64,000 nucleotides of DNA from Paenibacillus sp. NEAU-GSW1 (GCF_009737085.1 NZ_WOVL01000003.1:178447-242446); one strand, 5' to 3'; positions 6,987-16,579 are shown, numbered from the stretch's first letter. Notes: generated by a model from the letters alone, not told the origin. Numbers and translations are program-made.

Positions 6987-8276
6987 TTGGCTATAAACCT
7001 TTCTACGTCCGGCATGACAAGAGATTCTTTAATACCACCTTCAAGTTTGACTTTACAATTCCAAAAAATTCGCAACCTTCTAGCAGGCCAGGCAACAGGC
7101 ATGAACTTAGATCAAACGTTGGCTATACAATTAATTGATTTATTGATCTGCAAAATGTACGACGAAAAGAAAACAACATCTAATGAAATGGTTGTTTTTC
7201 AAATTTTACCAAATGAGAGTGCGATTCAGTTAAAGGAAAGAGTAGACGCACTTTTTAAAGAAGTAACGAGTCTCCCTCCGATCAATTCATTATATTCTGG
7301 TACCGAAAACATTACCCTGGATCCCGAACTACTGTACCAGATTATAATGATTCTGCAACCTTATGAATTGACTCTTGCAAAACGAGATGCAATAGGTGAA
7401 GCTTTTGAAGCTTTTATCGGACCATCGTTACGAGGGGAGGAAGGACAATTTTTCACACCTAGGAACGTGGTTGAATTAGCTTGTTCTATTCTAGATCCTA
7501 AAGAGGGAGAAATCGTACTAGACCCTGCATGTGGTACAGGTGGATTTCTTACTGAAGCTTTAAAACACAAAAAAAGTGTAAAAGTACTCGGTATAGACAA
7601 AGATAATTTTCTTGCACGAGTTGCCGCTATTCAGATCAGTCTTCTTTGCGATAATGATTCCTCTTGGGCTTTTAATGCCAATTCATTGAACCCAGTCTCT
7701 TGGCCAGCGATTCTAAGTAATAACATCCAACCAGAATCAATTGATGTTATCATGACCAACCCTCCATTTGGCTCGAAAATATCGGTTGGCTCAGAGATTG
7801 TTTCACAGTATGAGTTAGGGGCGATCTGGAAAGATGAAAAGAAAAAAGGAACATGGAAGAAGACTGATAAGAGAGTAGAAGATCGCCCCCCTCAGATTTT
7901 ATTTATTGAGCAATGTCTGCGTTTGCTGAAACCAGGTGGACGAATGGGGATAGTTTTACCCGATGGGATTCTTGGTAATCAACGTGAAGGGTATGTAAGA
8001 CACTTTGTTTCTCAAATTGCAGATTTAGTTGCTATTGTTGATCTCCCTCTTGAAACATTTTTACCAAGTACATCTACTAAAACATCAATGTTATTTTTAA
8101 GAAAGAAACATGATGACTTTGACCAAAAAAGAATTTTTATGGCAATCGCTGAGAGATGTGGACACGACCGTAGAGGGAAAGCAATTTTCAAAGATGACGG
8201 CTCAGAGGATGATGACTTCCCCAAAATAGCATACGAGTTTAAGAAGTGGAGTGTCGATAATGCTTCAGATTTTTGA
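6987..8276 (+). CDS. hsdM: N6-adenine DNA methyltransferase, HsdM-like
   Basis: 429 residues in the HsdM arrangement. A helical N-terminal region leads to QFFTPR (154-159), the SAM-binding motif DPACGTGGF (179-187) and the catalytic motif NPPF (258-261) typical of gamma-class N6-adenine methylases. It starts with TTG after AAAGGAG at 8-base spacing. Its 3' end overlaps the specificity gene by 17 bases. With HsdS it forms a modification enzyme that methylates adenine in a split recognition site. No HsdR translocase gene follows; the nuclease candidate is the convergent BstXI-like gene. This layout is known for type II systems with type I-like methylases. Confidence 0.9.
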   Translation: MAINLSTSGMTRDSLIPPSSLTLQFQKIRNLLAGQATGMNLDQTLAIQLIDLLICKMYDEKKTTSNEMVVFQILPNESAIQLKERVDALFKEVTSLPPINSLYSGTENITLDPELLYQIIMILQPYELTLAKRDAIGEAFEAFIGPSLRGEEGQFFTPRNVVELACSILDPKEGEIVLDPACGTGGFLTEALKHKKSVKVLGIDKDNFLARVAAIQISLLCDNDSSWAFNANSLNPVSWPAILSNNIQPESIDVIMTNPPFGSKISVGSEIVSQYELGAIWKDEKKKGTWKKTDKRVEDRPPQILFIEQCLRLLKPGGRMGIVLPDGILGNQREGYVRHFVSQIADLVAIVDLPLETFLPSTSTKTSMLFLRKKHDDFDQKRIFMAIAERCGHDRRGKAIFKDDGSEDDDFPKIAYEFKKWSVDNASDF

Positions 8277-9657
8277 AATTCTATCCTCTGAACTGTCAGC
8301 GATTTGGACTGCGCCAAAACATAATTCTAAAATAAATATAGAAGAAGCAAAGACTGGGTTGAATTTTGTCTCTTTAGGTGAAGTAGCTAGTAGAGTAAGT
8401 GGACAATATATACCCGAGTATACGGAAGTCGGTGTCCCATATTTAAGGGTTGATAATATCCGTCAACTTATTGCTAATTTTTCAGAAGGAGATGTTGCCT
8501 TTATCAGCGAAGTTGACGCTTCGCGACTCTGGAAGAGATACAAATGTACTCCCTCAGATATCTTAATTTCACGTACAGCTTCTCTTGGTAAAGCAGTTTT
8601 AACAACAAGTCACTTCTCTAGCATCACATTAAGCCAGCACGTGACTGCTATTAGAATAAAAGAAGAGGCCCCTGTTTTACCAAGTACAGTTTGTCTTTTT
8701 CTAAATAGCGCTTTAGGTAAATCTCAACTAAACAGCAATGCAATGGGCTCCACTAGACTTGAACTTTCTCACGCCGCTCTAGAAGAAATACAGGTTCCTT
8801 TATTACCAATGGAACTACAAAATAAATATTATGACCAACTCACTTCAACTTTAGAAAAGTATTATGACCTTTTCTATAAGATAAAAGACTTGCTTATTGA
8901 AACAGATAACCTTCTCTTTAAAAATAAACTTTTAGAGATGTCGTTCTCAAGATCATATGAAGTGTTCTCAACTGAAACATCTCAATTGGATGAATATTGG
9001 TTTCCTAATCGTTATCTACCAAAAAAACAGTCAATTTTAAAAGAATTAGAGCTAGATTTTTCTTGCTTAAAAATTTCGGATTTTGCTGATGTATCTAGAG
9101 GTAAAGGGACTAATGTTTCTGAGTATGAAAAGGATGGAATTCCATTCTTACGAACCTCCAGTTTGATTAATAATGGAGTAGATCCTTTTACAGATCATTA
9201 CGCGAATCAAGAAACTTATAAAAAATTTAGTCAACCAATTCTAGACGGCGATATACTTTTTTCAATGGAAGGAAAGATCGGCCAAGTTGCATTGCTATTT
9301 GAAAAGTCACAGGTTGTATTCAAAAATCACATTGAACTAATTCGCATTAAGAATATGGTATCTTCCTTTAAAGATTCTAAGGGGCTTTCAGGTTGGTTAT
9401 TTCTTGTCCTTTCAGGTACTCTTGGTAAAATCCAGATACAAAAAAATGCAGTTGTACAGTCTACACTTCCCGGCCTAGCGTCTAGATTAAGAGACTTTAT
9501 TATCCCTATCTCCAGTATAGGCTCCCCTTTTGAGACCGACCAAATGGTTGATCTCGGTGAAAAGGCATTTCAGTATTTAACTGAGTATATGGAAGTCATT
9601 TTAGATCTTAGAAAACTACAAATCAGTTTTGATAGTGATTTACTCTCTAACGAATAA
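8260..9657 (+). CDS. hsdS: DNA specificity subunit, HsdS-like
   Basis: 465 residues with two target-recognition halves, each carrying the HsdS signature in its first strand region (VPYLRVDNIR near residue 60 and IPFLRTSSL near 300) and separated by helical spacers that set the gap in the recognition site. I choose the ATG at 8260, preceded by GTGGAGTG, over the in-frame GTG at 8251. It overlaps the end of hsdM, implying coupled translation. It should supply DNA sequence specificity to the methylase. The target sequence cannot be predicted from the sequence alone. Confidence 0.85.
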   Translation: MLQIFEILSSELSAIWTAPKHNSKINIEEAKTGLNFVSLGEVASRVSGQYIPEYTEVGVPYLRVDNIRQLIANFSEGDVAFISEVDASRLWKRYKCTPSDILISRTASLGKAVLTTSHFSSITLSQHVTAIRIKEEAPVLPSTVCLFLNSALGKSQLNSNAMGSTRLELSHAALEEIQVPLLPMELQNKYYDQLTSTLEKYYDLFYKIKDLLIETDNLLFKNKLLEMSFSRSYEVFSTETSQLDEYWFPNRYLPKKQSILKELELDFSCLKISDFADVSRGKGTNVSEYEKDGIPFLRTSSLINNGVDPFTDHYANQETYKKFSQPILDGDILFSMEGKIGQVALLFEKSQVVFKNHIELIRIKNMVSSFKDSKGLSGWLFLVLSGTLGKIQIQKNAVVQSTLPGLASRLRDFIIPISSIGSPFETDQMVDLGEKAFQYLTEYMEVILDLRKLQISFDSDLLSNE

Positions 9658-9666
9658 ATAAAGGAG

Positions 9667-9700
9667 AGAGGGCCTCCCTACGGATAGGCCCTCTTTGTTT
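9667..9700. terminator. Bidirectional terminator between hsdS and the restriction gene
   Basis: The stem AGAGGGCCT/AGGCCCTCT (9667-9675 and 9686-9694) is followed by TTGTTTTATTTT. It sits between converging genes and can serve both, although the T-run is better on the plus strand. Confidence 0.75.
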
Positions 9701-9712
9701 TATTTTCCAGAT

Positions 9713-10678
9713 TTATTCCTTAGTGATGCTATATCCATTCCATGTAAGAACTTGTCCCATCCACTCAATTGTAGGTGATATACCGTAGTCTCGAGCAACT
9801 GTATTACAATGATGATGCCCCCAGCCCAGATTATAGATACTATGGTTATACAGACCTGTTCTTAATTCGTTTACATGAAATAAGTTTGCTCCTGTGACCG
9901 TAAGATCCGGTACAAATCTACCTTCTGCTTGTTCTAGTCTGGACCCTAGTTCTATCGCAGAAATAGGCTTTAAGCAAAGGGGGCAAACAGTAATGTCGTC
10001 TTTAATAAGACGACTTTGCTCTAACCTTTGAACATCAATGAGATTATTATTAGCACAAAATTCGTCTACATGTGCTTTATAAATTTCAGGGGTTGCAATA
10101 CCCTCGCTGATAGCAAGGTCGTACATGCCAACTGTCCTCCAAGCAAGATATGCTAACTGATATCTAGTCAGTTCTAAGGTCGTTTTTGATGCATACTCAT
10201 ATACCCGTATTCCTGCACCTTGCCCCCCACTAGCGGCATTTGTAAACCCTATCCTAATATCCTGATCAGTCTCACTCGTAGTATCTGGAACTCGCGCACA
10301 ATATTGGCCTAATAACGGTGACGTCCGCGATTTTGCATAGTCCCATCCAAACTTTTGAGGAGGATACGTTAACCAATCTTTTCTTGTCTCATAGAAGACT
10401 AACAAATTTTCTCCCAGGGTCAAGTTTTGGGAAGTATCATTAGCTATCTCCTCAAAGTACTCCTCAGGATAAGCTAGAACAATAAATCCATTCTCAAAAC
10501 CTTCTTCCAGCAAAATTGCTCCCTTATTCCAGGTACGAAAAGGAATGAGAACAGTGCTATTTCTTAAAACCCTATTCTGAAAAATTGTATCTTTATCAGC
10601 ACCTCTTGTTTGACTTGTTTTGTATATCTTATTTCCGATTGCTACTGGAAGACCACTTTTATAACTCATTTTTGCCAT
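9713..10678 (-). CDS. Type II restriction endonuclease, BstXI-like, with HNH-type motif
   Basis: 321 residues. The C-terminal part has a zinc-knuckle and HNH (beta-beta-alpha metal) pattern: CPLC (232-235), HVNEL (268-272) and WGHHHCN (286-292), followed by RDYG. The overall sequence resembles the BstXI restriction enzyme family as I remember it. BstXI is known to be paired with a two-subunit M and S methylase, which is the arrangement here. The gene converges on hsdS across a shared terminator and has a strong GGAGGTAAGG ribosome site before its ATG. An HNH nuclease of another restriction family is the alternative. No controller protein gene is adjacent. Confidence 0.65.
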   Translation of the reverse strand: MAKMSYKSGLPVAIGNKIYKTSQTRGADKDTIFQNRVLRNSTVLIPFRTWNKGAILLEEGFENGFIVLAYPEEYFEEIANDTSQNLTLGENLLVFYETRKDWLTYPPQKFGWDYAKSRTSPLLGQYCARVPDTTSETDQDIRIGFTNAASGGQGAGIRVYEYASKTTLELTRYQLAYLAWRTVGMYDLAISEGIATPEIYKAHVDEFCANNNLIDVQRLEQSRLIKDDITVCPLCLKPISAIELGSRLEQAEGRFVPDLTVTGANLFHVNELRTGLYNHSIYNLGWGHHHCNTVARDYGISPTIEWMGQVLTWNGYSITKE

Positions 10679-10911
10679 TCCACCTTACCTCCAACTTTCC
10701 GTTTTGTAGGTCCTTTTGACTACTATTCATTTTATCCGATATCATAATTTTTTCCTATAGTGGATTTTGCAAATGAATAAATTGTTCGAGCATATATCAA
10801 ATGAAAAGTCTCTTCTACTGACTATTAAGGTTACATAATAAAAAACCAAGAAAAATAAAGTGCTATTCTTTAATTCTTTTATAATTTACAAAAAATAAAC
10901 TGGAGGCCCAG

Positions 10912-11262
10912 ATGATAATCAATTTGAAAGAACCATTCGCTTGCGAACTTTTACTCACTTCAGTTGTTAATAAGCTGTATCCTAAAGATAGCTTTGACAT
11001 TTCTAAAGGAGGTGAAGCCACTCTACTTACTGCAGGTGATGAAATATCAGAGGAACATCTCGGTGGAGATGGAAGCTTTGAACACTTCAATATTAAACAT
11101 GATCAACTGCTCTTTACTTACGGATACGATCTGCCCGAAGTCGATTTACAAGCCTTCCTTATCGCTAATGCAGAAATGAACGAGGTCTATTGCATCTGCC
11201 TCCTTGACAGTGACGGCAATGTATTCAGAGCAATCCGAGACTTTAACTTTGGCCCAGCATAA
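10912..11262 (+). CDS. Hypothetical protein
   Basis: 116 residues, acidic, no membrane segment and no family I recognise. It begins MIINLKEPFACELLLTSVVNK and has an alternating strand/helix character. GGAGG stands six bases before the ATG. It is the first of a run of plus-strand genes of unknown function inside the island. The 231 bases upstream, shared with the divergent restriction gene, hold AT-rich promoter-like sequence but no clear -35/-10 pair. Function unknown. Confidence 0.6.
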   Translation: MIINLKEPFACELLLTSVVNKLYPKDSFDISKGGEATLLTAGDEISEEHLGGDGSFEHFNIKHDQLLFTYGYDLPEVDLQAFLIANAEMNEVYCICLLDSDGNVFRAIRDFNFGPA

Positions 11263-11310
11263 AAACCCACTCTCTTTTCAAACCAAATAAAAGCGAAAGG
11301 AGCGATCCCC

Positions 11311-12342
11311 TTGAGCCTTACCCTTAATGAGAAAGAAAAACGAAGCATTGTCGCTGTCGTGCAAAACAAATTAGAGGCACATCTGAATCATTTCCCTTAT
11401 GCGAGATACCCTATTGAACCATTGAATGAATGGAAACGTATTTTCTGTGATCCAAAGACCGTACCATCGGATACGCTAAAGAAAGCATTGAATTGGCATT
11501 TCGGTAGCTGGCAACGCAAAGACCTCGCTCTTGCCCACCGTAAAATCATTTCAGTGATCCTGAAATTCTGGCCTGAGTACGTCGAGCATCCGGCTCATGC
11601 TGCCGAACAGTCCTTCCACTTCTGGGAGCAAAAGCTGAGCGACTGGCATCACGGGTTCGGAGCGGTTGCCTTCTTGCTTCATCTTCAGCGGCCAGATCAA
11701 TATGAAATTGCTGATCGTCATCGGATTGACGCCATGTTTAGTTTGCTGAAAGCTATTGACCATGCCCATAAGGAACGTGTATCCACTCTCTCCTTTCTCG
11801 ATCTTCAAGACTACACTTCATTCTTCCGGTCCACTTTCCCTAAGCTACCTCATGGAAACGAATCCCGCTTAAAATTGGATCGATTTCTAAAAATGTATGG
11901 CAATCGCCACGCCTACAAAAATGTTACATTGGATTATCAAACTAAAGAACCATCCATACGAGAGTTTTCCTGGGAGAAGGCTTCCTCCAAGCAATTTGAC
12001 TTAAAGAAAATCATGCTTCGCTCCAATGCAGATGTTTTGTTTGCCTGTCTGCTTCTATCACTGGAACAACATAGCCAACCCGATGAGGCACTGACTATAG
12101 GAAGGATCGCCGAATATATCCCTCTCGGTACAGCTGGTATCTGCAATTCCGCAAGCTACAACTATGCCATGATATCGCTTTTCGGAAGCCAAAAGGGACG
12201 TGACTATTTTCAATTAGAGGGTGCTGTGCTACGGGATGACTTTACCGATCAGGCCAATCAGTCAACGCGGGACATGAAATTCTACGCCAAGCATGCCGAT
12301 CTAATCGTAACGCTCAACCCGAAATACATTAAAAAGTCATAA
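11311..12342 (+). CDS. Hypothetical protein, 343 residues
   Basis: A soluble, basic, mainly helical protein starting MSLTLNEKEKRSIVAVVQNKL. The TTG start at 11311 follows AAAGGAG with 8-base spacing. Histidine and tryptophan are frequent in the middle (for example HFWEQKLSDWHHGFGAVAF). I recognise no domain. It follows the preceding gene by 48 bases in the same direction and probably belongs to the same transcription unit. Cargo of the mobile element; function unknown. Confidence 0.6.
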   Translation: MSLTLNEKEKRSIVAVVQNKLEAHLNHFPYARYPIEPLNEWKRIFCDPKTVPSDTLKKALNWHFGSWQRKDLALAHRKIISVILKFWPEYVEHPAHAAEQSFHFWEQKLSDWHHGFGAVAFLLHLQRPDQYEIADRHRIDAMFSLLKAIDHAHKERVSTLSFLDLQDYTSFFRSTFPKLPHGNESRLKLDRFLKMYGNRHAYKNVTLDYQTKEPSIREFSWEKASSKQFDLKKIMLRSNADVLFACLLLSLEQHSQPDEALTIGRIAEYIPLGTAGICNSASYNYAMISLFGSQKGRDYFQLEGAVLRDDFTDQANQSTRDMKFYAKHADLIVTLNPKYIKKS

Positions 12343-12381
12343 CTTGTTATAACTAATTCTAATGAAAGGGGGTGAGAAATA

Positions 12382-12642
12382 ATACCGATAACCTGCGACA
12401 ACTACGAGTCCTTAGTTGAAAAAGAAGATATTTTGATTGACCGCATTGAAACGTGTAACGCAACCATTGATTCGGTTCTGCAGTCTCTCTACAAAAAGGA
12501 AAGCCCTGTGCATCTCCAAACCGTACTTGACATCATGAGCGCCATGCATGAAGTTCAAGTCAAACTTGAACGTGAACTCATGTTCGTTAAGATAGAAAAG
12601 AGGCTTGCTGCCCGATACATGGACCGCAAGCCTCTCAATTGA
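12382..12642 (+). CDS. Small helical protein, possible AUA start
   Basis: The frame opens after a stop at 12373-12375. A strong ribosome site, AAAGGGGGTGAG, sits at 12365-12376, and the codon at ideal spacing from it is ATA (12382), giving an 86-residue product. The first conventional start is TTG at 12433 (69 residues), with only a weak site before it. The product is charged and helical (LQTVLDIMSAMHEVQVKLEREL). It converges on the XRE regulator gene, ending two bases from it. Start codon choice is the main doubt; function unknown. Confidence 0.45.
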   Translation: MPITCDNYESLVEKEDILIDRIETCNATIDSVLQSLYKKESPVHLQTVLDIMSAMHEVQVKLERELMFVKIEKRLAARYMDRKPLN

Positions 12643-12644
12643 CA

Positions 12645-12989
12645 TTAACGCTTAATCTTATTCTGCTCCCAATTGAGCACTGTTTCCAACACTCTTAAGA
12701 TCATTGCGTGATCCTCTTGGGATCGTTCAGAAAGCAAGTGGACAATCTCACCAAATGCATCCCTTCGTTCCATCGGCCCGAGAAAACGAAATAATTCCTC
12801 TAACGAAACGTCCAGACCCGCTACGATCTTCTCAAGGGTTTCAAGCGTCAGGTTTTTCTCCCCACGCTCTACCTGCCCTACGTAATTAGTATGTAAACTT
12901 GAACGCTCCGCCAATTCTTCTTGCGTGAGATTCTTTTCCTTCCGGAGTTGCCGGACTCGTTCTCCTACCTTTTTTACGAGATCAGACAC
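12645..12989 (-). CDS. XRE-family transcriptional regulator
   Basis: 114 residues. A Cro/CI-type helix-turn-helix spans residues 7-65 (VRQLRKEKNLTQEELAERS then HTNYVGQVERGEKNLTLETL), followed by a short helical C-terminal domain that probably dimerises. The GTG start has GAGGTGA eight bases upstream. It faces left, against the surrounding plus-strand genes, and its upstream side faces the divergent membrane protein gene at 13169. It may be the repressor controlling the element's genes, as in many mobile elements. No operator pair is obvious. Confidence 0.85.
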   Translation of the reverse strand: MSDLVKKVGERVRQLRKEKNLTQEELAERSSLHTNYVGQVERGEKNLTLETLEKIVAGLDVSLEELFRFLGPMERRDAFGEIVHLLSERSQEDHAMILRVLETVLNWEQNKIKR

Positions 12990-13168
12990 GCACGCATCAC
13001 CTCAAAACAAGCTTACCTGAGTGAAACGCGCACATTAACACACTATAAATGTTACTTTACGTTAATATCTCATTCAAATATAATGAAGCATGAATCTACA
13101 ATTTTCGACTGTGTTTCCAACATAATCATGATTCATTCGCTCTACTATTCCAACAAAAGAGGTGTACG

Positions 13169-14740
13169 ATGCACAATTCAACACAAACCCAAAATGAAAA
13201 CATCAGCCAACAACCGTTTACATTCGAATGGAATGGCGGTTTCAGCTATCTCACCTACCTGAAAGTCAAAACTGACGTCACACTTTCAGAACAAAAGCTG
13301 CTCATTAACACGAAAAATTACATTCTCGGCGCTTTTCCAGGAAGTTCAAAAACAACAGAAGTGACAATGTCTAATATCAAAAACCTCGCAGTCAGTTCCA
13401 AAATCAACTGGTTTGATTTGGTGTTCTCCATTCTTTTTGCTGTTGTAACGCTCATCAGTATGAAATTGTGGTTTCTCCTGCTAACGGCATTCTTTATCTG
13501 GCGGACGTTCAATACTTGCATCAGCATAACGGATCACCACGACAACAAGATTCGCATTCCGACCGGCTCTAAAACATCAGCCAACAGCTTCGTCCATAAA
13601 GTATCGCAAGTTGCAAATCAATACATGGAGACCGCTGCCGAACAAGATAATGAAACATGGTCCACAGCCCCACAGCCGATTGTTCCGACAAAGAAAAGCA
13701 GCAAGCTAAAAACGATCTTCCTATTCGCCAGTGCGGCAATTATTGCGATCATCATTCTTTTCGTAGCCCTTCAGTCAAGAGGCAGCTTTGATAATCAGTA
13801 TGTTGAATGGGTTAAAGAAGGAACAGTAACCGGCACAAACCTGAAAATGAGCCAGGTGCTGGAGAATGAAACGTATTTCAGCAACATTGTATGGAAAGAA
13901 GTGCAGGAAGAGGGTAACAGTCTGGACAAGTTCGTCATGTATCAAGCAACATTGTCCGATCAAGGAGTAAAGGTATCCATTCAAACTATCTTTCAAGTAT
14001 TTGGAGAAGACCATTTTGAAGCCGTCGAAACTTCTTCAGACGGAGATATTTTACATACATCCGACTGGTATGTATTCTTGGCCGACATGGCTGACAGATA
14101 CAATAACGCCAACGCTCCGAAGCAAAGCGTCCAAACAACAGAGCCGAAACAAGAACAATCGCCCGCAGTCCAAGAAACGACGACACCTTCGGAGAACCCA
14201 ACCACAACATACAACCAGGTCACGGAGCCAACGTCCAGCGAAATCAATCTGGCAAGCTTCGACAAATGGAGTTTTCCACAGCCTGACATCACCATGCCGC
14301 TAGAGCTTGACGGTGAAAAAGTAGACCTTGTGGTTGGACTTGACACTCCTAACGGAGTGAAAGTTTTGGCGATGAGCGTTTCCCTTGAACAAGGGTGGCA
14401 CCTTCAATTGAACACCAATGCGGGTGGTGGAAGCCCTTTCGACGACTATGGCGATCTAAAGGAAGGATTCAGTCTTTACATTAAGGAGTACGATTTCGAA
14501 AATGATTCTGTCCCTGAAGTTGTGATCGCCGCTAGCGACGGTATGCTAGAAACCTACACATGGGTCTTCAGCTACAATTACGTTTTCACCGAGATTGAAG
14601 CGTCGCCACTCGATCTCATTTGGTATGGGGAAGGACAGTCCGATCTCATACTCGAAGATAATAAAATTTTGATGCCTTTCGGATCTCAAGGTCTTTTTGA
14701 CGAATATGTGTACAGCAACAACTCGTTTATAAAGCAATAA
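13169..14740 (+). CDS. Membrane protein of unknown function
   Basis: 523 residues. A cytoplasmic N-terminal region precedes a hydrophobic pair at about 88-115 (INWFDLVFSILFAVVTLISM and on). A linker follows, then a third membrane segment at about 183-201 (TIFLFASAAIIAIIILFVAL). The remainder is a large, probably external part with a Thr/Pro/Gln-rich low-complexity linker (about 312-350) and a final beta-rich domain with Asp-rich repeats. AGAGGTG precedes the ATG by four bases. Nothing in it points to conjugation or phage structure. Function unknown. Confidence 0.6.
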   Translation: MHNSTQTQNENISQQPFTFEWNGGFSYLTYLKVKTDVTLSEQKLLINTKNYILGAFPGSSKTTEVTMSNIKNLAVSSKINWFDLVFSILFAVVTLISMKLWFLLLTAFFIWRTFNTCISITDHHDNKIRIPTGSKTSANSFVHKVSQVANQYMETAAEQDNETWSTAPQPIVPTKKSSKLKTIFLFASAAIIAIIILFVALQSRGSFDNQYVEWVKEGTVTGTNLKMSQVLENETYFSNIVWKEVQEEGNSLDKFVMYQATLSDQGVKVSIQTIFQVFGEDHFEAVETSSDGDILHTSDWYVFLADMADRYNNANAPKQSVQTTEPKQEQSPAVQETTTPSENPTTTYNQVTEPTSSEINLASFDKWSFPQPDITMPLELDGEKVDLVVGLDTPNGVKVLAMSVSLEQGWHLQLNTNAGGGSPFDDYGDLKEGFSLYIKEYDFENDSVPEVVIAASDGMLETYTWVFSYNYVFTEIEASPLDLIWYGEGQSDLILEDNKILMPFGSQGLFDEYVYSNNSFIKQ

Positions 14741-14820
14741 ATAATTGGTGTAAACTGGAAATATTCTTGAGCCGATAATAAAAAGTAAAGACATGAGGAA
14801 AATACCGGAGGTATCGTCGA

Positions 14821-16533
14821 ATGAAAAGTTTTAGATTCAAATCTATAATCCTAATTATGCTCGTCGTAGCTCTTATCCCCTTCAGCGGACTTGCCAACGC
14901 CGCCAGTGGTAAGGAAATCACCGTATCAATCGACGGACGCTTCGTCAGCTTCGACGTACCGCCTCAAATGATCAACGGACGCGTTATGGTTCCGCTTCGC
15001 CCCATCTTCGAAGGACTCGGTTCTACGGTCGGTTGGAACGAGAAGACTCAGACCGTTACAGGTAATAAGGTTAATATTTCTGTATCGCTCGTCCTGAATC
15101 AGAAGCAAGCGACCGTAAATGGAAAGACCGTAGCTCTGGATGCGCCTTCCACGCAGATCAAAGGCCATACTTTCGTTCCTGCCCGCTTCGTGGCTGAGAG
15201 TCTTGGAGCTGATGTTAAGTGGGATAATAATAAGCAACAAGTCATTATCACTACTGGCGCTGAAGTCGTCAAACTTGACAATTACTTCTTTGTTTACAAC
15301 AGTAGCAAAGTGAACGCGACGGACCTCGCCGCGATCAGAAAGTTTTCCGCCAATTTCAAGAGCACTAATAACTTCATTTTTGATACAAGCCAATACTCGA
15401 CAGCACCGATGCTCTATGACGCGCTTAAAGCCGAGCAGAAGAAGCTCGGCGGCAAGATCGCCGGAATCCAAATCTTCGGCCTAGCGAGCGACGTCCCTTC
15501 CTTCTCCTACATCCATAAGATGAAAGTTTCGGAAGGTAACTTTGAATGGAACGGTGTTGAGTACGACAAGAGCGGAAAGCCCGAAAAGTTCGTTTCCGAC
15601 CTGTTCTACTCCAACTTCGAGAGCGAAAGCAGGCACCTGACGGACGTCAATGTCTATGGAATCATTCAGGAGAATCAGCCAGTCAGCATCGTTCCGGAAT
15701 GGCCGGTCTCTCGCCTTCCGCTGACCAAAGGGGAACTATCCAAGTATATCGGCAACTACGAGGCGTACCGAAAGCAGGTCGAAGGTAAATCCGTTCCCAC
15801 TGTCGCACTCTCGGCCCCCTACGAAATTCAAGACGGACTTGCTCAGAATGACATCGCTCATCTCATGAAGCGAATGAAAGAGGAAAAAGAATTCGGTCTC
15901 TTCAGCAACACGGACCTCCGCGTCTACTACAATGATCTCGCCGCGAATCTGGCGAAGGAGAACAAGTCCGGGGTGATGGATCTCGTGATCGGCAGCGACG
16001 GCGGCACCGAGGGAGCCGCTCTGAAAAAGAGTGGAAAGGATTATTTCTTCGACCGCAAAAGCGCGGCCAGCCTGAGTTCCAACTACTACACGGCATTCCT
16101 CTGGGGCATGAGCTCCGCCAAGGGACTGGACGCGAACAGCATCGTCCACGACGGAATGGCGAAGGGCAAAATGATTAACCCCATCGCCCACACCATTCCG
16201 ACCTACGACAGAGGGGTAAAAAATTACCTGTGGCTTCAAGTTCTAGCGCCCGAAGGAGACGACACCGGCGACACCTGGTTCGACTACGTCGCGGTAGGCA
16301 AGGAGCACTTGGAAATGGACAATCCGTTCTACTTCGTCTACAAATACTACGAGGCGATCGAAAGTGGCAAGACCCGCCTGCAAAGCTTCCACAAGGCTCA
16401 GACGGCGTACGCCAATCTGTCCGTGGCCAATAAAAATACTTCGCGGTTCTTATTCGGATCCGAAATGAAGTATTCTGCTTTCGGCTATGCGAACGTCATC
16501 TCCCTGCACTACCTCGGTTTGGCCGACTACTAA
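14821..16533 (+). CDS. Secreted protein with copper-amine-oxidase-like N-terminal (stalk) domain
   Basis: 570 residues with a signal peptide (residues 1-27: basic start, long hydrophobic core, cleavage near ANAA). A stalk-type domain at about 33-145 follows: repeated blocks MINGRVMVPLRPIFEGLG and IKGHTFVPARFVAESLGADVKW. This domain is very common in secreted Paenibacillus proteins and probably mediates cell-surface or substrate contact. The remaining 420 residues match nothing I recognise. A CGGAGGT ribosome site precedes the ATG, and a terminator follows. It is more GC-rich than its left neighbours, so it may have a different history. Confidence 0.75.
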   Translation: MKSFRFKSIILIMLVVALIPFSGLANAASGKEITVSIDGRFVSFDVPPQMINGRVMVPLRPIFEGLGSTVGWNEKTQTVTGNKVNISVSLVLNQKQATVNGKTVALDAPSTQIKGHTFVPARFVAESLGADVKWDNNKQQVIITTGAEVVKLDNYFFVYNSSKVNATDLAAIRKFSANFKSTNNFIFDTSQYSTAPMLYDALKAEQKKLGGKIAGIQIFGLASDVPSFSYIHKMKVSEGNFEWNGVEYDKSGKPEKFVSDLFYSNFESESRHLTDVNVYGIIQENQPVSIVPEWPVSRLPLTKGELSKYIGNYEAYRKQVEGKSVPTVALSAPYEIQDGLAQNDIAHLMKRMKEEKEFGLFSNTDLRVYYNDLAANLAKENKSGVMDLVIGSDGGTEGAALKKSGKDYFFDRKSAASLSSNYYTAFLWGMSSAKGLDANSIVHDGMAKGKMINPIAHTIPTYDRGVKNYLWLQVLAPEGDDTGDTWFDYVAVGKEHLEMDNPFYFVYKYYEAIESGKTRLQSFHKAQTAYANLSVANKNTSRFLFGSEMKYSAFGYANVISLHYLGLADY

Positions 16534-16543
16534 TAGTCGGCAG

Positions 16544-16579
16544 GCCTATCGGATTCTTCCGGTAGGCTTTTCTTTTTTT
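16544..16579 (+). terminator. Terminator of the stalk-domain gene
   Basis: The arms GCCTATCGGA (16544-16553) and TCCGGTAGGC (16558-16567) pair, followed by TTTTCTTTTTTT. It begins 11 bases after the stop codon. Confidence 0.85.

Noticed and set aside
12412..12645. 77-codon minus-strand frame
   Set aside because: It overlaps the small plus-strand gene that has a strong ribosome site, and it shows no coding features of its own.
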